DNA of 64,000 nt, taken from NCBI RefSeq assembly GCF_014873495.1, contig NZ_JADBGF010000001.1, positions 3,410,001 through 3,474,000 on the forward strand, read 5' to 3'. Shown here piece by piece: positions 34,216-42,117 of this stretch (positions are counted from its first letter, which is position 1; each line of letters begins with the position of its first letter). The stretch is from Streptomyces stelliscabiei. Its GTDB lineage: Bacteria > Actinomycetota > Actinomycetes > Streptomycetales > Streptomycetaceae. The notes below the pieces were generated by a model. That model was not told where the DNA came from. It ran no database searches and was given only the letters and a program-made list of their open reading frames with translations. The position numbers and the translations under genes are program-made.

Positions 34216-35607
34216 ATGTCCCCCGAACTCATCTCGATCCTCGTCCTCGCCGTGGTGTTCGTCATCGCCACGACCCGTTCCGTGAACATGGGCGCGCTCG
34301 CCTTCGCCGCCGCCTTCGGGGTGGGCGAACTGGTCGCCGACCTCGACGCGGACGGCATCTTCGCCGGCTTCCCCGGAGACCTGTTCGTCGTCCTCGTCGG
34401 CGTCACCTACCTCTTCGCGATCGCGCGCTCCAACGGCACCACCGACTGGCTCGTGCACGCCTCGATCCGGCTCGTGCGGGGCCGGGTGGCGCTGATCCCC
34501 TGGGTGATGTTCTTCGTCACCGGCGCGCTCACGGCGATCGGCGCGGTCAGCCCGGCCGCGGTCGCGATCGTCGCCCCCATCGCGCTCAGCTTCGCCTCGC
34601 GGTACGGCATCAGCCCCCTGCTGATGGGCGCGATGGTCGTCCACGGGGCCCAGGGCGGCGGCTTCTCCCCGATCAGCATCTACGGCACGATCGTCAACGG
34701 CATCGTCGAACGCGAGAACCTCCCGGGCAACGCGACAGCCCTCTTCCTGATCTCCCTGATCGCCAACCTGGTCATCGCGGGCGTGGTGTTCGTGCTGTTC
34801 GGCGGCCTGAAGCTGTGGAAGCGGCCCCCCGCCGCCGATCCCGACACCAAGCACCCCGAGGCCGCCCCCGCGGCGGACGCACAGGTCGCCCCCACGACCG
34901 GCCCGGCGGCGGGCACGCGGCCCGGCCCCGCGACCGGCCTCGCCGTGGGCACGCAGACCGGCCCCGCGGTGGGCACCCGGCCAGCCCCCACGGTGGGCAC
35001 CGAGGCAGTCCTCACCCCCGCCCGCATCGCCACGCTCTCCTCCCTCGCCGTCCTGGTCGTCGCGGTCCTCGCCTTCGACCTGGACGCGGGCCTCACCGCG
35101 GTGACCCTCGCCGCCGTCCTCAGCGCGGTCTGGCCGGACGACAGCCGCAAGGCGGTGGGCCAGATCGCCTGGTCCACGGTCCTCCTCATCTGCGGCGTCC
35201 TGACCTATGTGGGCGTCCTCGACGAGATGGGCACCATCACCTGGGCCGGCGAGGGCGTCGGCGGCATCGGCATCCCTCTGCTCGCCGCCCTGCTGCTCTG
35301 CTACATCGGCGCGATCGTGTCCGCCTTCGCCTCCTCCGTGGGCATCATGGGCGCCCTGATCCCCCTGGCCGTACCGTTCCTGGCGCAGGGCGAGATCGGC
35401 GCGGTCGGCATGATCGCGGCACTCGCCGTGTCCGCGACGGTCGTGGACGTGAGCCCCTTCTCCACGAACGGCGCGCTGGTCCTGGCCGCGGCACCGGACC
35501 TGGACCGCGAGCGTTTCTTCCGCCAGTTGATGGTCTACGGAGGGATCGTGGTGGCGGTGGTACCCGCGGTGATGTGGCTGGTGCTGGTGGTCCCGGGGTT
35601 CGGGTAG
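34216..35607 (+). CDS. matC: MatC-like malonate (dicarboxylate) transporter
   Basis: 463 residues, about 12 hydrophobic segments. The N-terminus (LISILVLAVVFVIATTRSVNMGALAFAAAFGVG, then GFPGDLFVVLVGVTYLFAIARSNGTTDWLV) corresponds to the MatC N-terminal domain. The two-half design with AVSPAAVAIVAPIALSF and GGFSPISIYGTIVNGIV, matched later by DVSPFSTNGALVLAAAPD, is that of DASS/SLC13-like carriers. Predicted import of malonate, which the next gene activates. The central cytosolic loop is unusually long and internally repetitive (GPAAGTRPGPATGLAVGTQ and so on). It is first gene of the rightward mat operon. Confidence 0.87.
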   Translation: MSPELISILVLAVVFVIATTRSVNMGALAFAAAFGVGELVADLDADGIFAGFPGDLFVVLVGVTYLFAIARSNGTTDWLVHASIRLVRGRVALIPWVMFFVTGALTAIGAVSPAAVAIVAPIALSFASRYGISPLLMGAMVVHGAQGGGFSPISIYGTIVNGIVERENLPGNATALFLISLIANLVIAGVVFVLFGGLKLWKRPPAADPDTKHPEAAPAADAQVAPTTGPAAGTRPGPATGLAVGTQTGPAVGTRPAPTVGTEAVLTPARIATLSSLAVLVVAVLAFDLDAGLTAVTLAAVLSAVWPDDSRKAVGQIAWSTVLLICGVLTYVGVLDEMGTITWAGEGVGGIGIPLLAALLLCYIGAIVSAFASSVGIMGALIPLAVPFLAQGEIGAVGMIAALAVSATVVDVSPFSTNGALVLAAAPDLDRERFFRQLMVYGGIVVAVVPAVMWLVLVVPGFG

Positions 35608-35658
35608 TCACCTGCGCGGTAGCGGTACCCGGACGACGACAACCAAGGAGTACGAGAC

Positions 35659-37155
35659 GTGTCCCCTCTCTTCCCGGCACTCACCGGCGAAGCCCGGACC
35701 CCCGGACGCCCCGCCCTGCGCTTCGGCGACCGGTCCCTGACGTACGCGGAACTCGCGGCCGTCACCGACACCCTGGCGGAGCGCCTGCGGGGCGCCGGCC
35801 GGGTCGCCGTCTGGGCGACTCCCACACTGGAGACCGCCGTGGCCGTGGTGGCGGCGCTACGGGCCGGTGTACCCGCCGTACCCCTGAACCCGAAGTCCGG
35901 GGAGAAGGAACTCGGCCACATCCTCGGCGACAGCGCACCGTCACTCGTCCTCGCCGCACCGAACGACGAACTCCCGTCCCCGCTGGGCAAGTTGTCACGC
36001 ATCGATGTAGAGGTCGAGGCCGAGGCCGACGCGCACGGTGCCGGAGGCCGGGCCGCCCCGGCCGGGACGGCCGCCGCCGAGGAGACGGCCACCGAGGAGG
36101 ACGCGGCCCTCGTCGTCTACACCTCCGGCACCACCGGCCCGCCCAAGGGCGCCGTCATCCCCCGCCGGGCGGTCACGACCACCCTGGACGCGCTGGCCGA
36201 CGCCTGGCAGTGGACCGCCGACGACGTACTGGTCCACGCCCTCCCCCTCTTCCACGTCCACGGCCTGATCCTGGGCGTCCTGGGCCCGCTGCGGCGCGGC
36301 GGCGCGGTCCGCCACCTCGGCAGGTTCGACACGGCCGCGGTGGCCCGGGAGCTGTCGGCCGGCGCGACGATGCTGTTCGGCGTCCCCACGATGTACCACC
36401 GCATCGCGGAGACCCTGCCCACCGACCCGGAGCTGGCGAAGGCGCTCGGCGGCGCCCGCCTCCTCGTCTCCGGCTCGGCCGCGCTGCCGGTGCACGACCA
36501 CGAACGGATCACGGCGGCCACCGGACGCCGGGTGATCGAGCGGTACGGCATGACGGAGACCCTCATGAACACGAGCGTCCGCACGGACGGCGAGGCGCGC
36601 GCGGGCACGGTCGGACTCCCGCTGCCGGGCGTGGAGCTGCGGCTGGTCGAGGAGGACGGCACGCCGCTCACCGCGTACGACGGCGAGTCGGTCGGCGAGA
36701 TCCAGGTGCGCGGCCCCAACCTCTTCACCGAGTACCTCAACCGTCCCGACGCGACCGCCGCCGCGTTCGCCCCCGACGGCTGGTTCCGCACCGGCGACAT
36801 GGCCGTCCGCGACCCCGACGGCTATGTACGGATCGTCGGCCGCAAGGCCACCGACCTCATCAAGAGCGGCGGTTACAAGATCGGCGCGGGCGAGATCGAG
36901 AACGCCCTCCTGGAACACCCCGGGGTACGGGAAGCCGCCGTCACCGGCGAACCGGACCCCGACCTCGGCGAGCGCGTCGTCGCCTGGATCGTCCCGGCGG
37001 ATCCCCAGTCCCCGCCCCCGGCGGGCGAGTTGGCGACCCATGTGGCCACCCACCTGTCGCCCCACAAGCGCCCCCGACGGGTCCACTACCTCTCCACCCT
37101 GCCCCGCAACGACATGGGCAAGATCATGAAGCGGGCGCTGAAGACGGATGAGTGA
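35659..37155 (+). CDS. matB: Malonyl-CoA synthetase (malonate-CoA ligase)
   Basis: 498 residues, start GTG 35659 with AAGGAG 8 nt upstream. Adenylate-forming enzyme motifs: YTSGTTGPPKGAV near residue 153, LPLFHVHGLILG, RYGMTETLMNTS near 295, GWFRTGDMAVRDPDGYVRIVGRKATDLIKSGGYKIGAGEIE, and the C-terminal lysine region GKIMKRAL. MatB converts malonate, ATP and CoA to malonyl-CoA, feeding fatty acid and polyketide synthesis. It is close to the well-studied S. coelicolor MatB (SCO2444, from memory). It sits between the transporter and a carboxyltransferase gene, overlapping the latter by 8 bp. Confidence 0.93.
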   Translation: MSPLFPALTGEARTPGRPALRFGDRSLTYAELAAVTDTLAERLRGAGRVAVWATPTLETAVAVVAALRAGVPAVPLNPKSGEKELGHILGDSAPSLVLAAPNDELPSPLGKLSRIDVEVEAEADAHGAGGRAAPAGTAAAEETATEEDAALVVYTSGTTGPPKGAVIPRRAVTTTLDALADAWQWTADDVLVHALPLFHVHGLILGVLGPLRRGGAVRHLGRFDTAAVARELSAGATMLFGVPTMYHRIAETLPTDPELAKALGGARLLVSGSAALPVHDHERITAATGRRVIERYGMTETLMNTSVRTDGEARAGTVGLPLPGVELRLVEEDGTPLTAYDGESVGEIQVRGPNLFTEYLNRPDATAAAFAPDGWFRTGDMAVRDPDGYVRIVGRKATDLIKSGGYKIGAGEIENALLEHPGVREAAVTGEPDPDLGERVVAWIVPADPQSPPPAGELATHVATHLSPHKRPRRVHYLSTLPRNDMGKIMKRALKTDE

Positions 37156-38614
37156 GCGGCGCGTGACGGCCCGCGAGGCCCTCGCCTCCCTGACCGACGA
37201 CTTCACCGAACTCCCCACGCCCGAACGGGACCACGCCCCCGACGGCCCGCTCGCCTGGCACGGCTACGACACCTCCCGCGCCCGCGCCGCCGAGCGCACC
37301 GGCGAGGAGGAGTCGGTGGTGTGGGGGCGGGCGGTGATCGGCGGTACGGCGGCCGTGCTGATCTCCTTCGAGTTCGGCTTCCTCGGCGGCTCGCTCGGCG
37401 AACGGACCGGCGACCGTCTTCAGGCGGCGTACGGCCACGCCCGCGCGCACCGCCTCCCGGTCGTCTCCCTGGTCGCCACCGGCGGCAGCCGTATGCAGGA
37501 GGGCATGCGCGCCCTCAGCCAACTCCAGCGCGTGGCACGCGAGTCGGCGCTGACGGCGGCGGCCGGGCTGCCCCGGATCGCGGTGCTCCGCGACCCCACG
37601 ACGGGTGGCGGCTGGGCCACGCTCGGTGCGGGCGCCGACATCGCCCTCGCCCTCCCCGACGCCCAGGTCGGTTTCGCGGGCTCCCGGGTACGCCCGCCCG
37701 ACGCGGACCCGGCGGCGTACACGGCGGAGTCCCAGCTCGCGGCGGGTTCGATCGACGCGGTGGTCCCCGCGCCGGCCCTGCGCCGCGTCCTCGCCCTCTA
37801 CCTGACCCTCCTGACCACCCCCTCCACCACCCCGGCACCTCCGCCCCACGCCCTCCCCGAGGGCCCCAGGCCCTCCAGGGGCGCGGGGAACTGCGCGACC
37901 GGCCCCCACCCACCCGTAGCCGCCGTCCAACCGAACCCCCCACCTCAGAAGGCGCCCCTGCCCACCACAGGCTGGGAAGCCGTACAACGCGCCCGCTCTC
38001 CCCGACGCCCCCGCGCCGAGACCTACTTGGACGCCTACTTCACCCGCCGAGCCCCCCTGCAGGGGGACCGCGCCGGCGGCACCGACCCCGGCGTGCTGTG
38101 CGGCTTCGGCGAGCACGAGGGCCGTACCGTCGCCTACGCGGCCCAGTGCGGCACGGCGACGCGCCCGGCGGGCTACCGCACCGCCGCCCGTCTGATCCGT
38201 CTCGCCGACCGCCTCGGCATCCCCGTCCTGACCCTCGTCGACACCCCCGGCGCGGCGAACGACGCCGCGGCGGAACGCGAGGCCGCGGGCCCCGCCATCG
38301 CCGACCTCTTCACCGCCGTCGCCACCGCCCGCACCCCCCTCACCACCCTCCTGATCGGCGAGGGCGGCTCCGGCGGCGCCCTCGCGCTCGCCGCCCCCGG
38401 CAACACCTGGGCCACCCCGGACAGCTATTTCTCGGTGATCGCGCCGGAACTGGCGGCCGCCATCCTCAAGCGGCCCGAGGAGCTGGTGCGGGCGACGGCG
38501 GACGAACTGCGCGTGCGCCCCCAGGACCTGGTGGAGCTGGGGGTGGTGCGGGGGGTCGTGGGGGAGCTAGCACGGCAGGGAGCCGAACCCGCGACGACGC
38601 GCCCACCCGACTGA
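37148..38614 (+). CDS. Fused carboxyltransferase (beta-alpha) protein
   Basis: 488 residues containing both crotonase-like halves of an acyl-CoA carboxyltransferase. The beta-like half is residues about 1-225 (VVWGRAVIGGTAAVLISFEFGFLGGSLGERTGDRLQAAYGHA, VATGGSRMQEGMRALSQLQRV, DPTTGGGWATLGAGADIALALPDAQVGFAG). The alpha-like half is about 290-480 (YRTAARLIRLADRLGIPVLTLVDTPGAA, LIGEGGSGGALALAAPGNTWATPDSYFSVIAPELAAAIL). Possible roles are a malonate decarboxylase-like or acetyl-CoA carboxyltransferase-like step on malonyl-CoA. The linker contains a REP-like DNA element translated as SRGAGNCATG. Overlaps matB by 8 bp. Confidence 0.85.
   Translation: MSERRVTAREALASLTDDFTELPTPERDHAPDGPLAWHGYDTSRARAAERTGEEESVVWGRAVIGGTAAVLISFEFGFLGGSLGERTGDRLQAAYGHARAHRLPVVSLVATGGSRMQEGMRALSQLQRVARESALTAAAGLPRIAVLRDPTTGGGWATLGAGADIALALPDAQVGFAGSRVRPPDADPAAYTAESQLAAGSIDAVVPAPALRRVLALYLTLLTTPSTTPAPPPHALPEGPRPSRGAGNCATGPHPPVAAVQPNPPPQKAPLPTTGWEAVQRARSPRRPRAETYLDAYFTRRAPLQGDRAGGTDPGVLCGFGEHEGRTVAYAAQCGTATRPAGYRTAARLIRLADRLGIPVLTLVDTPGAANDAAAEREAAGPAIADLFTAVATARTPLTTLLIGEGGSGGALALAAPGNTWATPDSYFSVIAPELAAAILKRPEELVRATADELRVRPQDLVELGVVRGVVGELARQGAEPATTRPPD
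37876..37898 (+). repeat. REP-like element inside the carboxyltransferase gene
   Basis: 23 bases identical to the core of the 9843-9867 repeat (GGGGCGCGGGGAACTGCGCG plus flanks), located in frame at about residues 243-251 between the two catalytic halves. Its C-rich flanks resemble those of intergenic copies. Confidence 0.8.
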
Positions 38615-38846
38615 CGGGCCGTCCCCGGCCGACACCCACCCGCTCACGCCCCTTTCCGGCCCGTCCTCCCGCTCCTGCCGGGCCGTCGCCGCCTGACCTG
38701 CCGTCACCCGAACCACCCGTCCAGCGGCACCCCACCCGGCCCACCCCAGCGGGCAGCCCGGCGCCGGCCCGCGCACGATGCAAGGGAACCAGGGACCCGC
38801 CGACCGGCGGCGGCCCGCTCGGTCCGTGCTCTCGGGAGGATCCGCA

Positions 38847-39893
38847 ATGACCGCGATGACCGCCAGTCTGGAGCAGCTGCGCCGCTGCCACTTCGGCGTC
38901 GACCTGGGAGCCGCGCGGACCCGCGTGTACGTGAAGGGCGCGGGCCTGGTGGTGGACCAGCCGAGCGTGGCCGCCGTGAACACCCGGACGGGCGCGCTGA
39001 TCGCCGTCGGGGAGTTCGCCGAGAAGATGATGGGCCGTACGCCCGACTACATCAGGGTGGTCCGGCCCGTCTCCAGCGGCACGGTGGTCGACATCGAGAT
39101 GGCCCAGCGGATGCTGCGTCAGCTGCTGGGCGACCGGGTCCGCCGCAACCTGCGCCGCAAGCCCGTCCTGCGCGCGGCCGCCTGCACCCCGCACGACGCG
39201 GACCCGCTCGCCCAGCGCGCCACGATCGAGACCCTGGTGGGCCTCGGCGCCCGGCGCGTGGAACTGGTCGACACGCTGATCGCGGCGGCCGTGGGCTGCG
39301 GGCTGCCCGTCGAGCAGCCCGAGGCCACGATGATCATGGTCTGCGGTGCGGGGGCCACCGAGCTGGCCGTCCTCTCCCTCGGCTCGGTCGTCAGCGCCGT
39401 ACGCATCCCCGTCGGCGGTGAGGCCATCGACCACGCGATCGTGCAGCACCTGCGGCTGCGTCACGAACTGACGCTGCCCAGCCAGTCCGTACGGCCGCTC
39501 CAGCTCGCCCTCTCCGGCAACGGCCTCACCCCGCACGGCCCCGCCTCCACCGAGATCCACGGCCTCGACGTGGCGACCGGGCTCGCACGCTCCGTCCAGG
39601 TGGACACCGCGGCCGTTCGCGACGCCATCCAGACCCCGCTCACCGCAGTGGTCGACGGCATCGGCAAGGTGCTGCGCGACTGCCCGCCCGACCTGGTGGC
39701 CGACCTCGCCGACCGCGGCATCATGATGGTCGGCGGCAGCGCCCTCCTCCCCGGCTTCGACCAGATGCTCCGGCACGCCACCGGCATGCCGGTCCACATC
39801 GCCGAACGCCCCGACGTCTGCGCCGCCCTCGGCATCGGTGCCATGCTGGACGGCCGTATCGCCCCCATCAGCCTGGACCCGGTGGGCGACTGA
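38847..39893 (+). CDS. mbl: MreB-like actin homologue (Mbl type)
   Basis: About 348 residues from ATG 38847 with GGGAGGA 7-8 nt upstream. Actin-fold motifs: FGVDLGAARTRVYVKGAGLVVDQPSVAAV, YIRVVRPVSSGTVVDIEMAQRMLRQLL, ATIETLVGLGARRVELVDTLIAAAVG, and RGIMMVGGSALLPGFDQMLRHATGMPVHIAE. The phosphate-2 loop reads MVCGAGATELAVLSLG in place of the usual VDIGGGTTE, losing the Asp. This divergent short form matches Streptomyces Mbl, which cooperates with MreB in spore wall synthesis. It lies downstream of the mat genes but has its own leader. Confidence 0.88.
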   Translation: MTAMTASLEQLRRCHFGVDLGAARTRVYVKGAGLVVDQPSVAAVNTRTGALIAVGEFAEKMMGRTPDYIRVVRPVSSGTVVDIEMAQRMLRQLLGDRVRRNLRRKPVLRAAACTPHDADPLAQRATIETLVGLGARRVELVDTLIAAAVGCGLPVEQPEATMIMVCGAGATELAVLSLGSVVSAVRIPVGGEAIDHAIVQHLRLRHELTLPSQSVRPLQLALSGNGLTPHGPASTEIHGLDVATGLARSVQVDTAAVRDAIQTPLTAVVDGIGKVLRDCPPDLVADLADRGIMMVGGSALLPGFDQMLRHATGMPVHIAERPDVCAALGIGAMLDGRIAPISLDPVGD

Positions 39894-40191
39894 CGGCGGG
39901 CAGGCGCGGCCGGAGCACGGCCGACCCGCCGTGCCACCGTGCACCGCACGGCCGCCCCACCGTGCCGCCACCACTCGGCACCCGGCGAACACGTCTACGG
40001 CCACCCCGTCGGCATTCCTGCCAGCCGCAGCACGCGGAGCGCGTGAGGGCGGTCGGCGCCACGGCGGTCGCCCGGCGGTCGCCCCCGTGAGCCCGTGACG
40101 CCCCACCGAACGCCCGTACGTGTCGTTCTCGCGGACGTCGTCCGACGCTAGGGTTACTCGGAGGAACGCGGCCACGGAGGTGAGCGCTCGG
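39894..40191. other. Gene-free region between mbl and the SLOG gene
   Basis: About 298 bp without a supportable gene. A possible -10-like TAGGGT and a GGAGG lie near the right edge, before the SLOG gene. Nothing else recognised. Confidence 0.5.
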
Positions 40192-40683
40192 ATGCCAGGC
40201 CACGTGACCCGGATCGGTATCACCGGACACCGCGAGATCCCGGACGCCGCCCTCCCCGCCGTCCGCGCCGGCCTCCGGGCGGAGTTGGGGGGCCGTCCCG
40301 CCGCCACCCGGGCCCTCAGCAGCCTCGCCGCCGGCGCCGACCAGCTCTTCGCGGAGATCGCCCTGGAGAGCGGTCTGCAACTGACCGCCGTCATTCCCGG
40401 CATGGACTATGAGGCCCACCTCGGCGACGACGAGGTCAGGGCCGCCTACCGCCGGCTCCTGAAGTGCTGCGGCGAACGCGTGGAACTGCCGCGCGAACGC
40501 ACCCACGAGGAGGCGTACCACGCGGCCGGCCGCTACATCGTCGACCACGCCGACCGCCTGATCGCCGTCTGGGACGGCGACCCGCCCCGCGGCCTCGGCG
40601 GGACGGCCGACATCGTCGACTACGCCCGCCTCACGTGCGTCCCGGTGACCGTGCTGTGGAGCCCGGGCGTACGCCGCGCCTGA
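40192..40683 (+). CDS. SLOG (DprA/LOG-like Rossmann) domain protein
   Basis: About 163 residues from ATG 40192 (GGAGG at 12 nt; GTG 40180 possible). The whole protein is one Rossmann-like domain: RIGITGHREIPDAALPAVRAGL, TRALSSLAAGADQLFAEIALESGLQLTAVIPGMDYEAHL, EEAYHAAGRYIVDHADRLIAVWDGDPPRGLGGTADIVDYAR. The GHR start, the AGAD turn and the GGT near the end match SLOG proteins, predicted to bind or make nucleotide-derived signals. It is tail-to-tail with a SLATT/DUF4231 membrane protein, the effector class named for association with SLOG. No enzymatic activity is proven. Confidence 0.72.
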   Translation: MPGHVTRIGITGHREIPDAALPAVRAGLRAELGGRPAATRALSSLAAGADQLFAEIALESGLQLTAVIPGMDYEAHLGDDEVRAAYRRLLKCCGERVELPRERTHEEAYHAAGRYIVDHADRLIAVWDGDPPRGLGGTADIVDYARLTCVPVTVLWSPGVRRA

Positions 40684-40736
40684 CGTCCCGTTCTCCCGTC
40701 CCGCCTCCCGTACCGTTCGCCGTCTCGCCGTGGCGG

Positions 40737-41651
40737 TCAGGACCCGAACCGCACCAGCCAGTCCGTGTGCTGGGGCGAGACGACCCGCTCCGCCTCCGCG
40801 ACCGCGTCGGCCCAGCCGTCCTCACCGACGGTGGTGCTCATGGCGACGCGCAGGGTGTCCAGGTCCTGTTCGACGAGCTTGTGCGCGTACGTCAGCGGCC
40901 GGTGCCGCCGGACCTCCTGCCAGGCGACGCCCGCGGCGGCCGCGGCGCTCAGCACCCCGGTGGGGTCCCAGCGGCCGTCGATCGTCCCCAGGGCCCGCAA
41001 CACGGCGGTGACCAGCGCCAGCAGCGTCAGAAAGGTCGTCATGCCCGACCATCGCACGGACGAGCGATGCGCCTCCCCGGCGCTGTTGCCGTACCAGGAG
41101 AGCTGTTCCAGGACGCGGTCGCGGAGATAGATGTCGCGCCGCGCCGCGAACGGCTTGGCGCGGACCGCGCGCATCATGGGCGTGATCTGCCCGAGCCCGA
41201 GTTCGGTGACGGCCTCCCGGGGGTCGTCCCACCCGACCTTGCGCAGCTCGCTGAGCCGTTCCTCCAGCCGCTCCGCGAACAGCGCCTCGGGATTGACGAG
41301 CCGTGAGGGGAACGGCCCGCCATGCACCATGAACTGCCAGGCCAGCGACTTGACCACCTCGGCCGCCGCCCGATGCGCCTGCCACTGCACCCGGGCACGA
41401 CGACGGGACGCGTAGACCCCGATCCCCATCGTCAGGGCGTACAGCACGGCCGCCACGGCCGACGGCACCCGGCTGCCCATCCGCTCGGCCAGGGAAGCGG
41501 TCGCGGTGGCGAGCAGCAGCACGACCAGCTGCGTACGGACGACCTTGAAGGATTCCCCCTGATGGGTCACCGCCTTCTCGTCGCACACGTGGAACAACGG
41601 GGACAGATCTCGATCACTCACCGTGGTGCTGGGGCCGGGCGTCGCAGCCAT
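40737..41651 (-). CDS. SLATT/DUF4231 two-TM effector-like protein
   Basis: About 304 residues from ATG 41651 (GAGGTG 6 nt upstream). Two pairs of membrane helices are visible: LVVLLLATATASLAERMGS with VAAVLYALTMGIGVYAS, and MTTFLTLLALVTAVLRALG with VLSAAAAAGVAW. Between and after them are conserved soluble segments, WQAHRAAAEVVKSLAWQFMVHGGPF and YLRDRVLEQLSWYGNSAGEAHRSSVRWSG. This fits DUF4231/SLATT (SMODS and SLOG-associating 2TM effector), thought to act as a membrane effector in nucleotide-signalled conflict systems. It is convergent with the SLOG gene and divergent from fxsA. Confidence 0.8.
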   Translation of the reverse strand: MAATPGPSTTVSDRDLSPLFHVCDEKAVTHQGESFKVVRTQLVVLLLATATASLAERMGSRVPSAVAAVLYALTMGIGVYASRRRARVQWQAHRAAAEVVKSLAWQFMVHGGPFPSRLVNPEALFAERLEERLSELRKVGWDDPREAVTELGLGQITPMMRAVRAKPFAARRDIYLRDRVLEQLSWYGNSAGEAHRSSVRWSGMTTFLTLLALVTAVLRALGTIDGRWDPTGVLSAAAAAGVAWQEVRRHRPLTYAHKLVEQDLDTLRVAMSTTVGEDGWADAVAEAERVVSPQHTDWLVRFGS

Positions 41652-41879
41652 GCACACCTCGTACGGATGCCGAAGTCGACGGAATGGTCATGCTCTCGTC
41701 AATCTTGAATTCGCGCCAGGCCGCCTCCCGCTCATATCGCGCAGCGAACACCTGTCGGCGCATGATAGAAACGCGCACGTCTGTAGTCTGTCGTCCCCCC
41801 TCATGTCCGAGCCTCGACCAAAAGGATCTCGTCAGCAAGGGACCGATGACAGCGTCCCTTTTTTCGAACTGGAGCGACG
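41652..41879. promoter_or_regulatory. Divergent promoter region of the SLATT gene and the fxs operon
   Basis: 228 bp with visibly lower GC (aatcttgaattcgc, catgatagaaacg, cccttttttcgaac). No fixed -35/-10 spacing could be assigned confidently. GGAG precedes fxsA by 6 nt. Confidence 0.45.
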
Positions 41880-42059
41880 ATGAACCTTTCCCTCACGAAG
41901 ACGACACGTGGATCGGACACCACCCGGTCGGCCCACAGGAGGCTCGCCCCGCTCGCGACGGTCGCCGCACACGAGCCCCGCACCCAGCGTTCCACCGGAC
42001 GGGTGACGGACGCTCGCGACCTGGACCTCGCCAGGCAGGGCTTCACCTCCAGCATCTGA
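41880..42059 (+). CDS. fxsA: FxsA, FxSxx-COOH RiPP precursor peptide
   Basis: A 59-residue protein too short for most gene finders: it starts MNLSLTKTTRGSDTTRSAHR and ends exactly in FTSSI before TGA, matching the F-x-S-x-x-COOH signature of this precursor family. GGAG lies 6 nt before the ATG. The N-terminal 50 residues act as leader, with a DARDLDLARQG helix just before the core. In the family, the radical SAM enzyme FxsB links the Phe ring to the Ser beta-carbon, forming a three-residue cyclophane; here that would be Phe55-Thr-Ser57. The fxsB gene begins 58 bp downstream. The final bioactivity is unknown. Confidence 0.9.
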   Translation: MNLSLTKTTRGSDTTRSAHRRLAPLATVAAHEPRTQRSTGRVTDARDLDLARQGFTSSI

Positions 42060-42117
42060 CACGGGTCGGCCGGGGCCTCAACCTCCTTGTTGATCAAGGA
42101 AGTTGGGCCCCGTCGTC

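Noticed and set aside
32937-37151. 1404-codon plus-strand frame
   Set aside because: Runs across the GntR, matC and matB genes in the wrong frame and is extremely Arg/Pro-rich.
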